Source: JAPUIN01 sp041580375 (lineage in GTDB: Bacteria > Acidobacteriota > Polarisedimenticolia > Gp22-AA2). From it: a stretch of DNA of 20,907 nucleotides. Below, one piece after another: positions 6,746 to 13,732 of this stretch. A program made the translations under genes and the position numbers. The stretch is from contig JBFGDZ010000043.1 in assembly GCA_041580375.1 (NCBI GenBank), positions 1 through 20,907 of the forward strand, given 5' to 3'. Numbering within the stretch: the first letter of the stretch is position 1; the number at the start of each line of letters is the position of its first letter. The notes under the pieces were generated by a model. The model was given only the letters and a program-made list of their open reading frames with translations. It was not told the origin of the DNA and did no database searches.

Positions 6746-8392
6746 ATGCGCCCCCACGACGGGTCAACAATGCGACCGCCGTCTCCCGCCGCCCGGCGCG
6801 GCGCTTCGTTCGCCCTGATCGTCGCCCTGATCGCGACGCTCGCCGCCGGCACCACGGCAGCGGGCGGCGCGGCGCACGCGGCCGGCGACCCGGGTCCCGA
6901 CGCCCCGCGCGAGGCGGTGCGCGCCCACCTCGACGGCCACAAGCGCGCGATCCTCAAGGAGCTGATCGACCTGCTTCGCATCCCGAACGTGGCGTCCGAT
7001 CGGAAGAACATTCTCAAGAACGCCGCGCTCCTCGAGACGATGCTGAAGAAGCGCGGCGCCGTGACCCGCCGGCTGGAGGCCGCCGGAAGCCCGCCCGTCG
7101 TCTACGGCGCGATCGCCGCGCCGGGCGCCGCGCGGACCATCGTCCTCTACGCCCACTACGACGGCCAGCCGGTCGACCCCTCTCGCTGGAGGAGCGATCC
7201 GTGGCGACCCGAGATCCGCGATCCGGCGGCGGGACCGGATACCCGACCGATCGCCTGGGACACGCCCGGCGCGGCGCTCGACGACGCATGGCGTCTGTAC
7301 GGCCGATCGGCCAGCGACGACAAGGCGCCGATCGTCGCGATCCTGGCGGCGCTCGACGCGCTGCGCGCGGCCGGCATCCCGCCGTCCGTGAATCTGAAGA
7401 TCTTCCTCGAGGGGGAGGAGGAGGCCGGATCGGGCCACCTGCGTGAGATCCTGGAGCGTCACGCGGCCGACCTCGACGCCGACCTCTGGATCTTCTGCGA
7501 CGGCCCGGTCCACCCGAGCCGGCGCATGCAGATCTACTACGGGGCGCGCGGCGTGATCGGTCTCGAGTTGACGGTCTACGGCGCGACGCGCGTCCTGCAC
7601 AGCGGACACTACGGCAACTGGGCGCCGAACCCGATCGCGATCCTCGCGGACCTGCTCGCCGTGATGCGCGGTCCGGACGGTGCGATCCGGATCCCGGGAT
7701 TCCACGACGAGGTGCGGCGCCCGACGCGCGACGAGCGCCTGGCGCTCGCGCGCGTGCCGGACTTGGGCCCGGCCCTGATGGAGGAGCTGGAACTGGCGCG
7801 CACGGAGAGGGACGGCCTGCAGCTGGAGGAGGCGATCATGCGGCCGGCGATGAACATCCGGGGGATCGAGGCCGGAAACGTCGGCGAGCGCGCGCGCAAC
7901 GCCATCCCGACGGAGGCGCGCGCCTCGATCGACTTCCGCCTCGTCCCGGACCAGCGGCCGGAGACGATCCGCGCGCGCTTCGAGGACCACCTCCGCGCGC
8001 AAGGCTTCCACATCGTGCGCGACGAGCCGGACCGCGCCGCCCGCCTCCGTTATTCGCGCATCGTCCGGCTCGACTGGGAGAGCGGCTACCCGCCGTACCG
8101 CACGCCCCTCGACCTGCCGGTCTCGCGCGGCGTCGCGCGCGTCGTCTCGGAGGCGGCCGGAGGGCCGGTCGTCGAACTGCCGACGCTGGGCGGCAGCGTC
8201 CCGCTGTTCATCTTCGACGAGGTGCTCCGCACGCCCGCCATCGGCGTCCCGATCGTCAACCACGACAACAACCAGCACGCCGCCGACGAGAACCTGCGCC
8301 TCAGGAACCTCTGGGACGGCATCGGGATCTACGCCGCCCTCATCGCCCGCCTCGGCCACGTCTGGCCGGAATCGCGGGACGCCGGTCGCTGA
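6746..8392 (+). CDS. Secreted M20-family metallopeptidase (dipeptidase/carboxypeptidase type)
   Basis: This 548-residue zinc peptidase of the M20 clan resembles carnosinase-like dipeptidases. A Sec signal peptide occupies about residues 1-46 (hydrophobic core FALIVALIATLAAG, ending AHAAG), so it acts in the periplasm or outside the cell. Expected metal and catalytic residues are present: His137 and Asp139 in LYAHYDGQP, the SDDK motif at 190-193, acidic EGEEEAGSGH at 222-231, His288 in SGHYGNWAPNP of the dimerisation lid, and His511 in NNQHAADEN. ATG at 6746 was preferred to the GTG at 6740 because GGAAG lies seven bases upstream of 6746. The stop is only five bases from that of the convergent CPBP gene. 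A role in releasing amino acids or acyl-amines for the neighbouring oxidases is possible but inferred. Confidence 0.9.
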   Translation: MRPHDGSTMRPPSPAARRGASFALIVALIATLAAGTTAAGGAAHAAGDPGPDAPREAVRAHLDGHKRAILKELIDLLRIPNVASDRKNILKNAALLETMLKKRGAVTRRLEAAGSPPVVYGAIAAPGAARTIVLYAHYDGQPVDPSRWRSDPWRPEIRDPAAGPDTRPIAWDTPGAALDDAWRLYGRSASDDKAPIVAILAALDALRAAGIPPSVNLKIFLEGEEEAGSGHLREILERHAADLDADLWIFCDGPVHPSRRMQIYYGARGVIGLELTVYGATRVLHSGHYGNWAPNPIAILADLLAVMRGPDGAIRIPGFHDEVRRPTRDERLALARVPDLGPALMEELELARTERDGLQLEEAIMRPAMNIRGIEAGNVGERARNAIPTEARASIDFRLVPDQRPETIRARFEDHLRAQGFHIVRDEPDRAARLRYSRIVRLDWESGYPPYRTPLDLPVSRGVARVVSEAAGGPVVELPTLGGSVPLFIFDEVLRTPAIGVPIVNHDNNQHAADENLRLRNLWDGIGIYAALIARLGHVWPESRDAGR

Positions 8393-8406
8393 GCGCCTTA
8401 CCGGCG
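8380..8406. terminator. Short hairpin across two convergent stop codons
   Basis: CGCCGGT (8380-8386) pairs with ACCGGCG (8400-8406) around a 13-base loop. It overlaps the peptidase stop and lies against the CPBP stop, so it could serve both strands as a terminator. There is no T-tract on either side, so support is limited. Confidence 0.33.
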
Positions 8407-9030
8407 CCGCCTCAACAGAAACTCCAGCGCGATGAAGTCGTACAGGGCGTGCACGACGACGGCCGCCATGAGACTTCCGGTCGCCTCGGTGAGCGTCCCG
8501 AGGTAGAGGCCGATGAGCGCCGCCATCAGGGCGTAGGTCGGCGTGAGGAAATGGCACAGCCCGAACAGGACGCTCGTGACGGCGACGGCGGCGACGGGGC
8601 CGAGCGGGCCGGCGAGGCCCGGCTGGATGACGCCGCGGAACAGCGTCTCCTCGCCGAGGCCGGCGAGCAGTGAGATGGCGGCGAGATGCCAGTGAGTGCA
8701 CCCGCGGAACAACGGCAGGACCATCGATTCGATCTGGCGCCGGAAGCGGGGAAACGGCGGGAGGCTCGTGCGCAGGCTCCAGACCATCGCCAGGACGGCC
8801 GGGACCGTCGCCGCGACGCCCCACAGGATCCCGGCCGCGTCGAGACGGAGGCCGAACGGGCCCGGCAGATCGAACAGGAGCGCGAGCAAAAAGGCCAGCA
8901 CGAGCAGGCCGCTCTCGACGATGACCACCTGCCAGACGATCGGGGGAACGGCCGCGAGCGCGCCGGGCGCGGCGTCGCCGGCAGGACCGCTGTTCCCAGG
9001 CGCTTCGTTCGGACGCTCTTCACTCATCAT
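8398..9030 (-). CDS. CPBP family intramembrane glutamic endopeptidase
   Basis: This 210-residue integral membrane protein belongs to the CPBP (CAAX protease/bacteriocin-processing, Rce1-like) family. About 29 Ala/Pro/Gly-rich residues precede several hydrophobic helices (about 31-54, 63-85, 114-124, 140-160, 165-182 and 186-205). The three family motifs are intact: GEETLFRG with Glu127, Glu128 and Arg132, FGLCH with His160, and HALYD with His194 and Asp198. These form the proposed glutamate-dependent active site within the membrane. ATG occurs twice in tandem (9030 and 9027), both served by GGAGGAGG just upstream. The gene is a single unit, convergent with the peptidase and divergent from the ketoacyl synthase. 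Family members process prenylated or signal-bearing peptides; the target here is unknown. Confidence 0.87.
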   Translation of the reverse strand: MMSEERPNEAPGNSGPAGDAAPGALAAVPPIVWQVVIVESGLLVLAFLLALLFDLPGPFGLRLDAAGILWGVAATVPAVLAMVWSLRTSLPPFPRFRRQIESMVLPLFRGCTHWHLAAISLLAGLGEETLFRGVIQPGLAGPLGPVAAVAVTSVLFGLCHFLTPTYALMAALIGLYLGTLTEATGSLMAAVVVHALYDFIALEFLLRRRR

Positions 9031-9062
9031 GACCTCCTCCGCCCCGTCCCGACCGCGGCAGT

Positions 9063-9091
9063 TTGACACACGCGGCCCGCTGGCGGACAAT
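9063..9091 (+). promoter_or_regulatory. Predicted sigma-70 promoter for the ketoacyl synthase-SDR operon
   Basis: A perfect TTGACA -35 box (9063-9068) is followed after exactly 17 bases by GACAAT (9086-9091). Transcription would start near 9098, about 20 bases before the ATG at 9118. This is the best -35 match in the window. Confidence 0.6.
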
Positions 9092-9117
9092 TCCGCGCAC
9101 GATCTCCGGGAGATCCC

Positions 9118-10173
9118 ATGCGCGCCGTCATTCGGGGGACGGGCGTCTTCGCCCCCGCGAACGTGGTCGACAACGACCGCCTCGCCCTTCTGATGGACAC
9201 CTCGGACGAGTGGATCCGCCAGCGGACCGGCATCGTCACGCGCCGATACGCCGATCCCGATCAGACGACGAGCGACCTCGCCGCGCAGGCCGCGCAGGCC
9301 GCCATCGAGGACGCGGGGATCGCGAAGGAGGAGATCGACTACGTCCTCTTCGCGACGATGACGCCCGATTACTATTTCCCCGGCGCGGGGCCCCTGCTCC
9401 AGCATCGGCTGGGGCTGAAGCCGGTCCCCTGCCTGGACGTCCGGCAGCAGTGCTCGGGGTTCCTGTACGGAATGCAGATCGCGGACGCGCTGATCCGTTC
9501 CGGTGTCTCGCGCCACATCCTGCTCGTCGGCGCCGAGGTGCACGCCGGGTTCATGCCGTGGACGTCGTGGGAGGTCGCGCTGGGACGATCCGACGCGCCC
9601 GTGCCGGAGGAGGAGCGCGCCCGGAACACGCCGTACCGCGACCGGACGGTGCTGTTCGGCGACGCGGCGGGAGCGTTCGTCCTCTCCGCCTCGGATGACG
9701 ACCGCCGCGGCATCCTCGACGTCGACGCCCGGGCCGACGGCCGCTACGCCGACAAGATGTGGGTGAAGGCGGGCGGCAGCGCCTTCCGCCCCTACTTCTC
9801 GGCGGCGATGCAGGAGAGCGGCGACATCGTGCCGATCGTCGAGGGGCGCGAGGTGTTCAAGATGGCCGTCACGATGATGCCGGAGGCGGTCTCGGCGATC
9901 CTGAAGCATAACGGCCTCACGCTCGCCAATCTCGACCTGCTGATCATGCACCAGGCCAATCTGCGCATCAACGAGGCGGTCCAGAAGCGCCTGGGTCTGC
10001 CGGACTCGAAGGTCTTCAACAATATCCAGAAGTACGGCAACACGACCGCGGCCACGCTGCCGCTCGCATTCCACGAGGCGCGCCGCGAGCGCCCGCTCGA
10101 GAGCGGGTCGCTCGTCTGCTTCGTGGCGCTGGGGAGCGGGCTGACCTGGGGCGCGGCGCTCTACCGCTGCTGA
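9118..10173 (+). CDS. 3-oxoacyl-ACP synthase III (KAS III)-like condensing enzyme
   Basis: This 351-residue thiolase-fold protein is of the FabH type, which condenses an acyl-CoA starter with malonyl-ACP. The N-terminus TSDEWIRQRTGI and the catalytic triad are intact: Cys112 in RQQCSGFLYG, His278 in IMHQANLRI and Asn308 in KYGNTTAATLP. In E. coli FabH the triad is Cys112, His244 and Asn274, so the His and Asn lie 34 residues later here. The extra length seems to fall after the Cys, around residues 145-178 (MPWTSWEVALGRSDAPVPEE), before the conserved RTVLFGDAAGAFVL. It heads an operon with two SDR genes, the first 29 bases downstream. It could be the main FabH or a specialised starter-unit or beta-ketoacyl enzyme; the insertion and the lack of neighbouring fatty-acid genes favour the latter. 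Confidence 0.87.
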   Translation: MRAVIRGTGVFAPANVVDNDRLALLMDTSDEWIRQRTGIVTRRYADPDQTTSDLAAQAAQAAIEDAGIAKEEIDYVLFATMTPDYYFPGAGPLLQHRLGLKPVPCLDVRQQCSGFLYGMQIADALIRSGVSRHILLVGAEVHAGFMPWTSWEVALGRSDAPVPEEERARNTPYRDRTVLFGDAAGAFVLSASDDDRRGILDVDARADGRYADKMWVKAGGSAFRPYFSAAMQESGDIVPIVEGREVFKMAVTMMPEAVSAILKHNGLTLANLDLLIMHQANLRINEAVQKRLGLPDSKVFNNIQKYGNTTAATLPLAFHEARRERPLESGSLVCFVALGSGLTWGAALYRC

Positions 10174-10202
10174 GCCGGCGCGCGGATTCGGAGGGAGGAC
10201 GG

Positions 10203-10973
10203 ATGGACCTGAGGCTGAAGGACAAGGTGGCGATCGTCACGGGGGGATCGCGCGGTATCGGCCGCGCCGCGGCGGCGATGCTGCTCGAAGAGGGGGCGCG
10301 CGTCGTCGTCTCGTCGGTGCGGCCGGAGTCGGTCGAGCGCGCCGTCGAAGACCTCGGGCCCCGCGATCGCGTCGAGGGGATCCCGTGCGACGTCGCCTCG
10401 GAGCGGGACGTGGAGGCGCTGATGCGCGAAACGGTGAAGCGCTTCGGCCGCCTCGACGTAGTCGTGACGAACGCGGGCACGGGCGGCGTCTACACGAACC
10501 TGGCCGACATGACCGCGGAGGACTGGGACGCGATGATCAACGTCCACCTGCGCGGGACGTTCCTGTGCGGGCGCGAGGCCGCGCGGGCGATGCGCGCCGC
10601 GAAGACGCCGGGGCGCATCGTCACGGTCTCGTCGACGGCCGTGTACGAGGGGGATCCGCTGCTGGGGCATTACAATGCGGCCAAGTCGGGGATCGTCGGA
10701 CTCACCCGGTCGATGGCGGCCGACTTCGCGCCGTGGGGGATCCGCGTCAACGGCGTGGCCCCCGGCTGGGTGCACACGGACATGACGAGTGCGGATCTGC
10801 CGGATCCCGGCGTGCCGGTCGAGAACCTCGGCGTGCTGCGCCGCGCCGGGCACGCGAAGGAGATCGCGACCGCGATCGTGTTCCTGGCCTCCGACATCTG
10901 CGACTTTCTGACCGGCTCGACGCTGGTCGTCGACGGCGGGCAGATCATCATCGGCCCGAAGCCCCGATGCTGA
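10203..10973 (+). CDS. SDR family oxidoreductase, FabG-like 3-oxoacyl reductase
   Basis: This 256-residue classical short-chain dehydrogenase is of normal length. The cofactor motif TGGSRGIG is at residues 13-20 and the NAG motif at 90-92. The active-site tetrad is complete: Asn113, Ser144, Tyr157 and Lys161 (YNAAK), followed by VAPGWVHTDM and the usual C-terminal FLTGSTLVVDGG. It probably reduces a beta-keto acyl thioester or oxidises a matching alcohol with NAD(P)H. A strong GGAGGGAGGA ribosome site precedes the ATG. Its position right after a ketoacyl synthase III-like gene suggests it reduces that enzyme's 3-keto product. The last seven bases overlap the start of the next SDR gene (ATGCTGA), indicating translational coupling. 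Confidence 0.88.
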   Translation: MDLRLKDKVAIVTGGSRGIGRAAAAMLLEEGARVVVSSVRPESVERAVEDLGPRDRVEGIPCDVASERDVEALMRETVKRFGRLDVVVTNAGTGGVYTNLADMTAEDWDAMINVHLRGTFLCGREAARAMRAAKTPGRIVTVSSTAVYEGDPLLGHYNAAKSGIVGLTRSMAADFAPWGIRVNGVAPGWVHTDMTSADLPDPGVPVENLGVLRRAGHAKEIATAIVFLASDICDFLTGSTLVVDGGQIIIGPKPRC

Positions 10974-11812
10974 GGAAGCCGCCGGTGCCCGAAGCCGCTC
11001 CGTTCCGATCGCCGCTGGGGGCGGACGCCAACACCGGGATCGTCGCCCTGATCACCGGGGGCGGCACCGGGATCGGCCGCGCCACGGCGCGCGAGCTGGC
11101 GCGGACCGGGGCGCGCGTCGTCATCTGCGGGCGGCGCCCCGAACCGCTCGAGGCGGCGCGCGCGGAGATCGAGTCGCTCGGCGGGGAGTGCCTGGCCGTG
11201 CCGTCCGACGTGCGCGAACCGGATCAGGTCGCGCGGCTCGTCGACGCGGCGCTCGAGCGATTCGGCCGGATCGATGTGCTCGTCAACAACGCCGGGGGCC
11301 AGTTCACGGCGGCGGCGGAGGCGATCACGCTCAAGGGGTGGCGGGCTGTCCACCGCCTGACGGTCGACGCCGCGTGGGACCTGACGCGGACCGTCGCGAC
11401 GCGCTCCATGATCCCGAACCGGGGCGGCCTCGTCGTCTTCATCGGCTTCAGCCCGCGGCGGAGCATGCCCGGGTTCGTGCACGCGGCCGCCGCCCGCGCC
11501 GCGCTCGAGAACCTGGCCGGCGGGCTCGCCATCGAGTGGAGCCGGCACGGCATCCGGTCGGTCTGCGTCGCGTGCGGGTCGATCCGGACCGAGGGGCTCG
11601 AGCAGTACGGCGCGGAGGCGGTGGCCGGGTGGGAGCGCGAGATCCCGCTGGGGCGGCTCGGCCGTCCCGAGGAGGTGGCCGCGCTGATCGCCTTCCTCGC
11701 CTCGCCGGGCGGATCGTACGTGACCGACACGACGATCGTCATCGACGGCGGCGCGGACGCCTGGGGGCTGTGCGGCTCGCCGCCGGCGCCCGAGAAGCCT
11801 ACCGGCCCGTGA
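10967..11812 (+). CDS. SDR family oxidoreductase, PECR / citronellol dehydrogenase-like
   Basis: This 281-residue short-chain dehydrogenase has an intact cofactor motif (ITGGGTGIGRATA, from about residue 29) and NNAGG. At the usual YxxxK site it reads MPGFVHAAAARAALENLAGGL, with Ala and Arg in place of Tyr and Lys. The same region in peroxisomal trans-2-enoyl-CoA reductase (PECR) reads HSGAARAG from memory, so this looks like a family trait rather than decay. The downstream stretch IPLGRLGRPEEVAALIAFLASP also fits PECR-like proteins. It may reduce enoyl-CoA or act on a terpenoid or acyl substrate. The start was chosen at 10967 because it overlaps the preceding stop (ATGCTGA); the frame continues upstream only as an artefact. 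The 3' end overlaps the convergent hydratase gene by 14 bases. Confidence 0.82.
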   Translation: MLRKPPVPEAAPFRSPLGADANTGIVALITGGGTGIGRATARELARTGARVVICGRRPEPLEAARAEIESLGGECLAVPSDVREPDQVARLVDAALERFGRIDVLVNNAGGQFTAAAEAITLKGWRAVHRLTVDAAWDLTRTVATRSMIPNRGGLVVFIGFSPRRSMPGFVHAAAARAALENLAGGLAIEWSRHGIRSVCVACGSIRTEGLEQYGAEAVAGWEREIPLGRLGRPEEVAALIAFLASPGGSYVTDTTIVIDGGADAWGLCGSPPAPEKPTGP

Positions 11813-11831
11813 ACTTCGGCCGCCGCTTCTC
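11792..11831. terminator. Nested dyad across the overlapping convergent 3' ends
   Basis: GAGAAGC (11792-11798) pairs with GCTTCTC (11825-11831), and inside it CGGCC (11803-11807) pairs with GGCCG (11818-11822), leaving a 10-base loop. The dyad spans the stop codons of both the SDR (11810-11812) and the hydratase (11799-11801), as expected of a bidirectional terminator. It lacks T-tracts. Confidence 0.4.
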
Positions 11832-12578
11832 CAGAAACGCCCGGGCCGCCTCGCGCGCGTCCTCCGTCTGCGCGAGCATCCCGTAGGCGAGCCGCTCGAT
11901 CAAAAGGCCGGCCTCGCGCGGCGAGTCGGCGGCGCGATCGACCGACTGCTTCGCCACCGCCACGGCGAGCGGAGGCAATTCCGCGAGCCGCTTCGAGTGC
12001 TCGAGCGCGCGGTCGAGGGACTTCCCCTTCGGGACGACCTCCGTGACGACGCCGTACTCCCGCGCCTCGCGCGCGGTCAACCGATCGCGCAGGAGCATCA
12101 GCTCGCGGGCCCGCGCGGGACCGATCATGCGCACGAGCCTCTGAGTGCCGCCGGAACTCGGGATGATCCCGATCGCCACCTCCGGAAGGCCGAAGACGGC
12201 CGTCTCGTCGGCGATGCGGAAGTCGGCCGCCATGGCGAGCTCGAACCCTCCCCCGAGACAGTAACCGGAGATGGCGCAGAGCGTCAGCTGCGGAAGCGCG
12301 GCGAAGCGCTCGTACACCTCGCCGATGTCCCGGTAGTACGCGAGGATCGAGGCCGGATCGGCGTCGCGCATCTCGTTGATGTCCGCGCCGGCGGAGAAGG
12401 CCCGCTCCCCCCCGGTGAGGATCACGGCGCGGCTCTCCCGCACCTCGGCGCCCTCGAGCGCCGCCGCGATCTCACGCTCCACGGCCAACGACAGCGCGTT
12501 CAGCTTCTCCTCGCGCTTCAGCGTCAGAACGCACGACTCGCCGTCCCGCCTCACCTCCACCCATTTGCGATCGCTCAT
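11799..12578 (-). CDS. Enoyl-CoA hydratase/isomerase family protein
   Basis: This 259-residue crotonase-fold enzyme has the usual length. The CoA-binding and oxyanion-hole segments RAFSAGADI (59-67) and GYCLGGGFELAMAADFRIA are conserved. Both catalytic glutamates of true hydratases are present: Glu113 in GGGFELAM and Glu133 in FGLPEVAIG, followed by IPSSGGTQRL. It therefore probably adds water across trans-2-enoyl-CoA, as in beta-oxidation. The C-terminus ends with the common AFLEKRRPKFTGR. The ribosome site GGAGGGAGG precedes the ATG. It lies 16 bases after the alcohol dehydrogenase on the same strand and is the last gene of that run, converging on the SDR gene with a 14-base overlap. A dedicated degradative pathway with the ADH and SDRs is plausible but not proven. 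Confidence 0.9.
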   Translation of the reverse strand: MSDRKWVEVRRDGESCVLTLKREEKLNALSLAVEREIAAALEGAEVRESRAVILTGGERAFSAGADINEMRDADPASILAYYRDIGEVYERFAALPQLTLCAISGYCLGGGFELAMAADFRIADETAVFGLPEVAIGIIPSSGGTQRLVRMIGPARARELMLLRDRLTAREAREYGVVTEVVPKGKSLDRALEHSKRLAELPPLAVAVAKQSVDRAADSPREAGLLIERLAYGMLAQTEDAREAARAFLEKRRPKFTGR

Positions 12579-12594
12579 GAAGACACCTCCCTCC

Positions 12595-13686
12595 TCAGGG
12601 AAAGACGATGACCGTCCTGACCCCCTCGCCCCGCTCGAGGCGCTCGAGCGCCCCGTTCACGTCGTCCAGTCCGCACCGATCCCCCACGAGACGGTCCAGC
12701 CGCAGCATCCCGCGACCGCACAGATCGAGAAGCCTCGGCACGTCCCGATCCGGCACGCACGAGCCGTACAGGCATCCGGCGATGGTCCGCTCCCCGAATA
12801 CCATGCCGAGCGGATCGATCGGGACGCGCGCGTCGGGCCGCGCCAGCCCCACCAGCACCGTCGTGCCCCCGCGTCCCGTCAGCCGCAGGGCGAGATCGAG
12901 CGTCGCGTCGTCGCCGAGCGCCTCGAAGACGTAGTCGGCCCCCTCCGGGAGAACGGTCCGCGCGGCGCCCTCCTCCCTGCCGTGCTCCACGCGCACGGCA
13001 TGGGTCGCCCCGAGTTCGCGCGCGAGGTCGAGCCGCGCCGGGGCGACGTCGACGGCCACGATCGGATCGGCGCGGGCGATCGCGGCACCCTGCACGATGC
13101 TGAGCCCCACGCCGCCGCAGCCCAGCACGAGGACGGATTCTCCCTCGCGCACGCGCGCGGTGTTCAGCACGGCACCGATCCCGGTCATCACGGCGCAGCC
13201 GAGAAGCGCCGCCTCCTGAAGCGGCACGGCGGGATCGATGCGGATCGCCGTCTCGGCCGACACCACCGTCCTCTCGGCGAACGACGAGGAGGTGTTGTGG
13301 TGGATGCGCCGGCCGGCCCGGTGCAGGCGCGTCGTCCCGTCGCGCATCAGCCCCGCCTCGGACCAGGCGAGATCGTCGCACAGGTTCGGCCGGCCCGACG
13401 CGCAGAACCGGCAGCGCCCGCAGCGCGGCATCCAGGTCAGGACGACGTGATCGCCGGCGCGGACGTGCTTCACGCCCTCTCCGACCTCCTCGACGACGCC
13501 CGCCCCCTCGTGCCCCAGGACGATCGGCAGGGGAGCCGCGTGCACGCCGCGGACCATGTGCAGGTCGCTCCGGCAGACGCCGCTCGCCGCGAGGCGGACC
13601 AGGACCTCGCCCCGCCGCGGGGGATCGATCGTGATCTCCTCGATCGCGAGGGGGGCGTTGACCCGATGGAGGACCGCCGCCTTCAT
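12595..13686 (-). CDS. Zinc-dependent alcohol dehydrogenase (MDR family, class III-like)
   Basis: This 363-residue medium-chain dehydrogenase has catalytic zinc ligands Cys38, His59-Glu60 (LGHEGAGVVEEVG) and Cys164, and structural zinc cysteines at 89, 92, 95 and 103 (RCGRCRFCASGRPNLC). The Rossmann motif GCGGVG is at 189-194, and an Asp at about 213 after the second strand (VAVDVA) indicates NAD+ rather than NADP+. It resembles the class III/NDMA-dependent alcohol dehydrogenase group. ATG at 13686 was preferred to an in-frame GTG six bases upstream. An 18-bp palindrome lies in the 46-base gap to the upstream hydrolase gene, so it may be transcribed separately or attenuated. It is probably co-transcribed with the enoyl-CoA hydratase 16 bases downstream. 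The alcohol substrate is unknown. Confidence 0.9.
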   Translation of the reverse strand: MKAAVLHRVNAPLAIEEITIDPPRRGEVLVRLAASGVCRSDLHMVRGVHAAPLPIVLGHEGAGVVEEVGEGVKHVRAGDHVVLTWMPRCGRCRFCASGRPNLCDDLAWSEAGLMRDGTTRLHRAGRRIHHNTSSSFAERTVVSAETAIRIDPAVPLQEAALLGCAVMTGIGAVLNTARVREGESVLVLGCGGVGLSIVQGAAIARADPIVAVDVAPARLDLARELGATHAVRVEHGREEGAARTVLPEGADYVFEALGDDATLDLALRLTGRGGTTVLVGLARPDARVPIDPLGMVFGERTIAGCLYGSCVPDRDVPRLLDLCGRGMLRLDRLVGDRCGLDDVNGALERLERGEGVRTVIVFP

Positions 13687-13707
13687 GCGCACCGTGACCC
13701 GACCGGG

Positions 13708-13725
13708 GCCCGGCCATGGCCGGGC
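13708..13725. repeat. 18-bp perfect palindrome between hydrolase and alcohol dehydrogenase genes
   Basis: GCCCGGCCATGGCCGGGC is perfectly self-complementary and sits in the 46-base gap after the hydrolase stop (13733) and before the dehydrogenase ATG (13686). It could be an operator for the dehydrogenase, or the stem of an intra-operon terminator or attenuator, although the lack of a loop favours a protein-binding site. Confidence 0.45.
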
Positions 13726-13732
13726 AGGAGAA

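Noticed and set aside
6764..8824. 686-residue open frame on the minus strand opposite the M20 peptidase
   Set aside because: The composition is dominated by Arg/Asp/Val with no family motif; the plus-strand gene has a signal peptide and metal-site residues.
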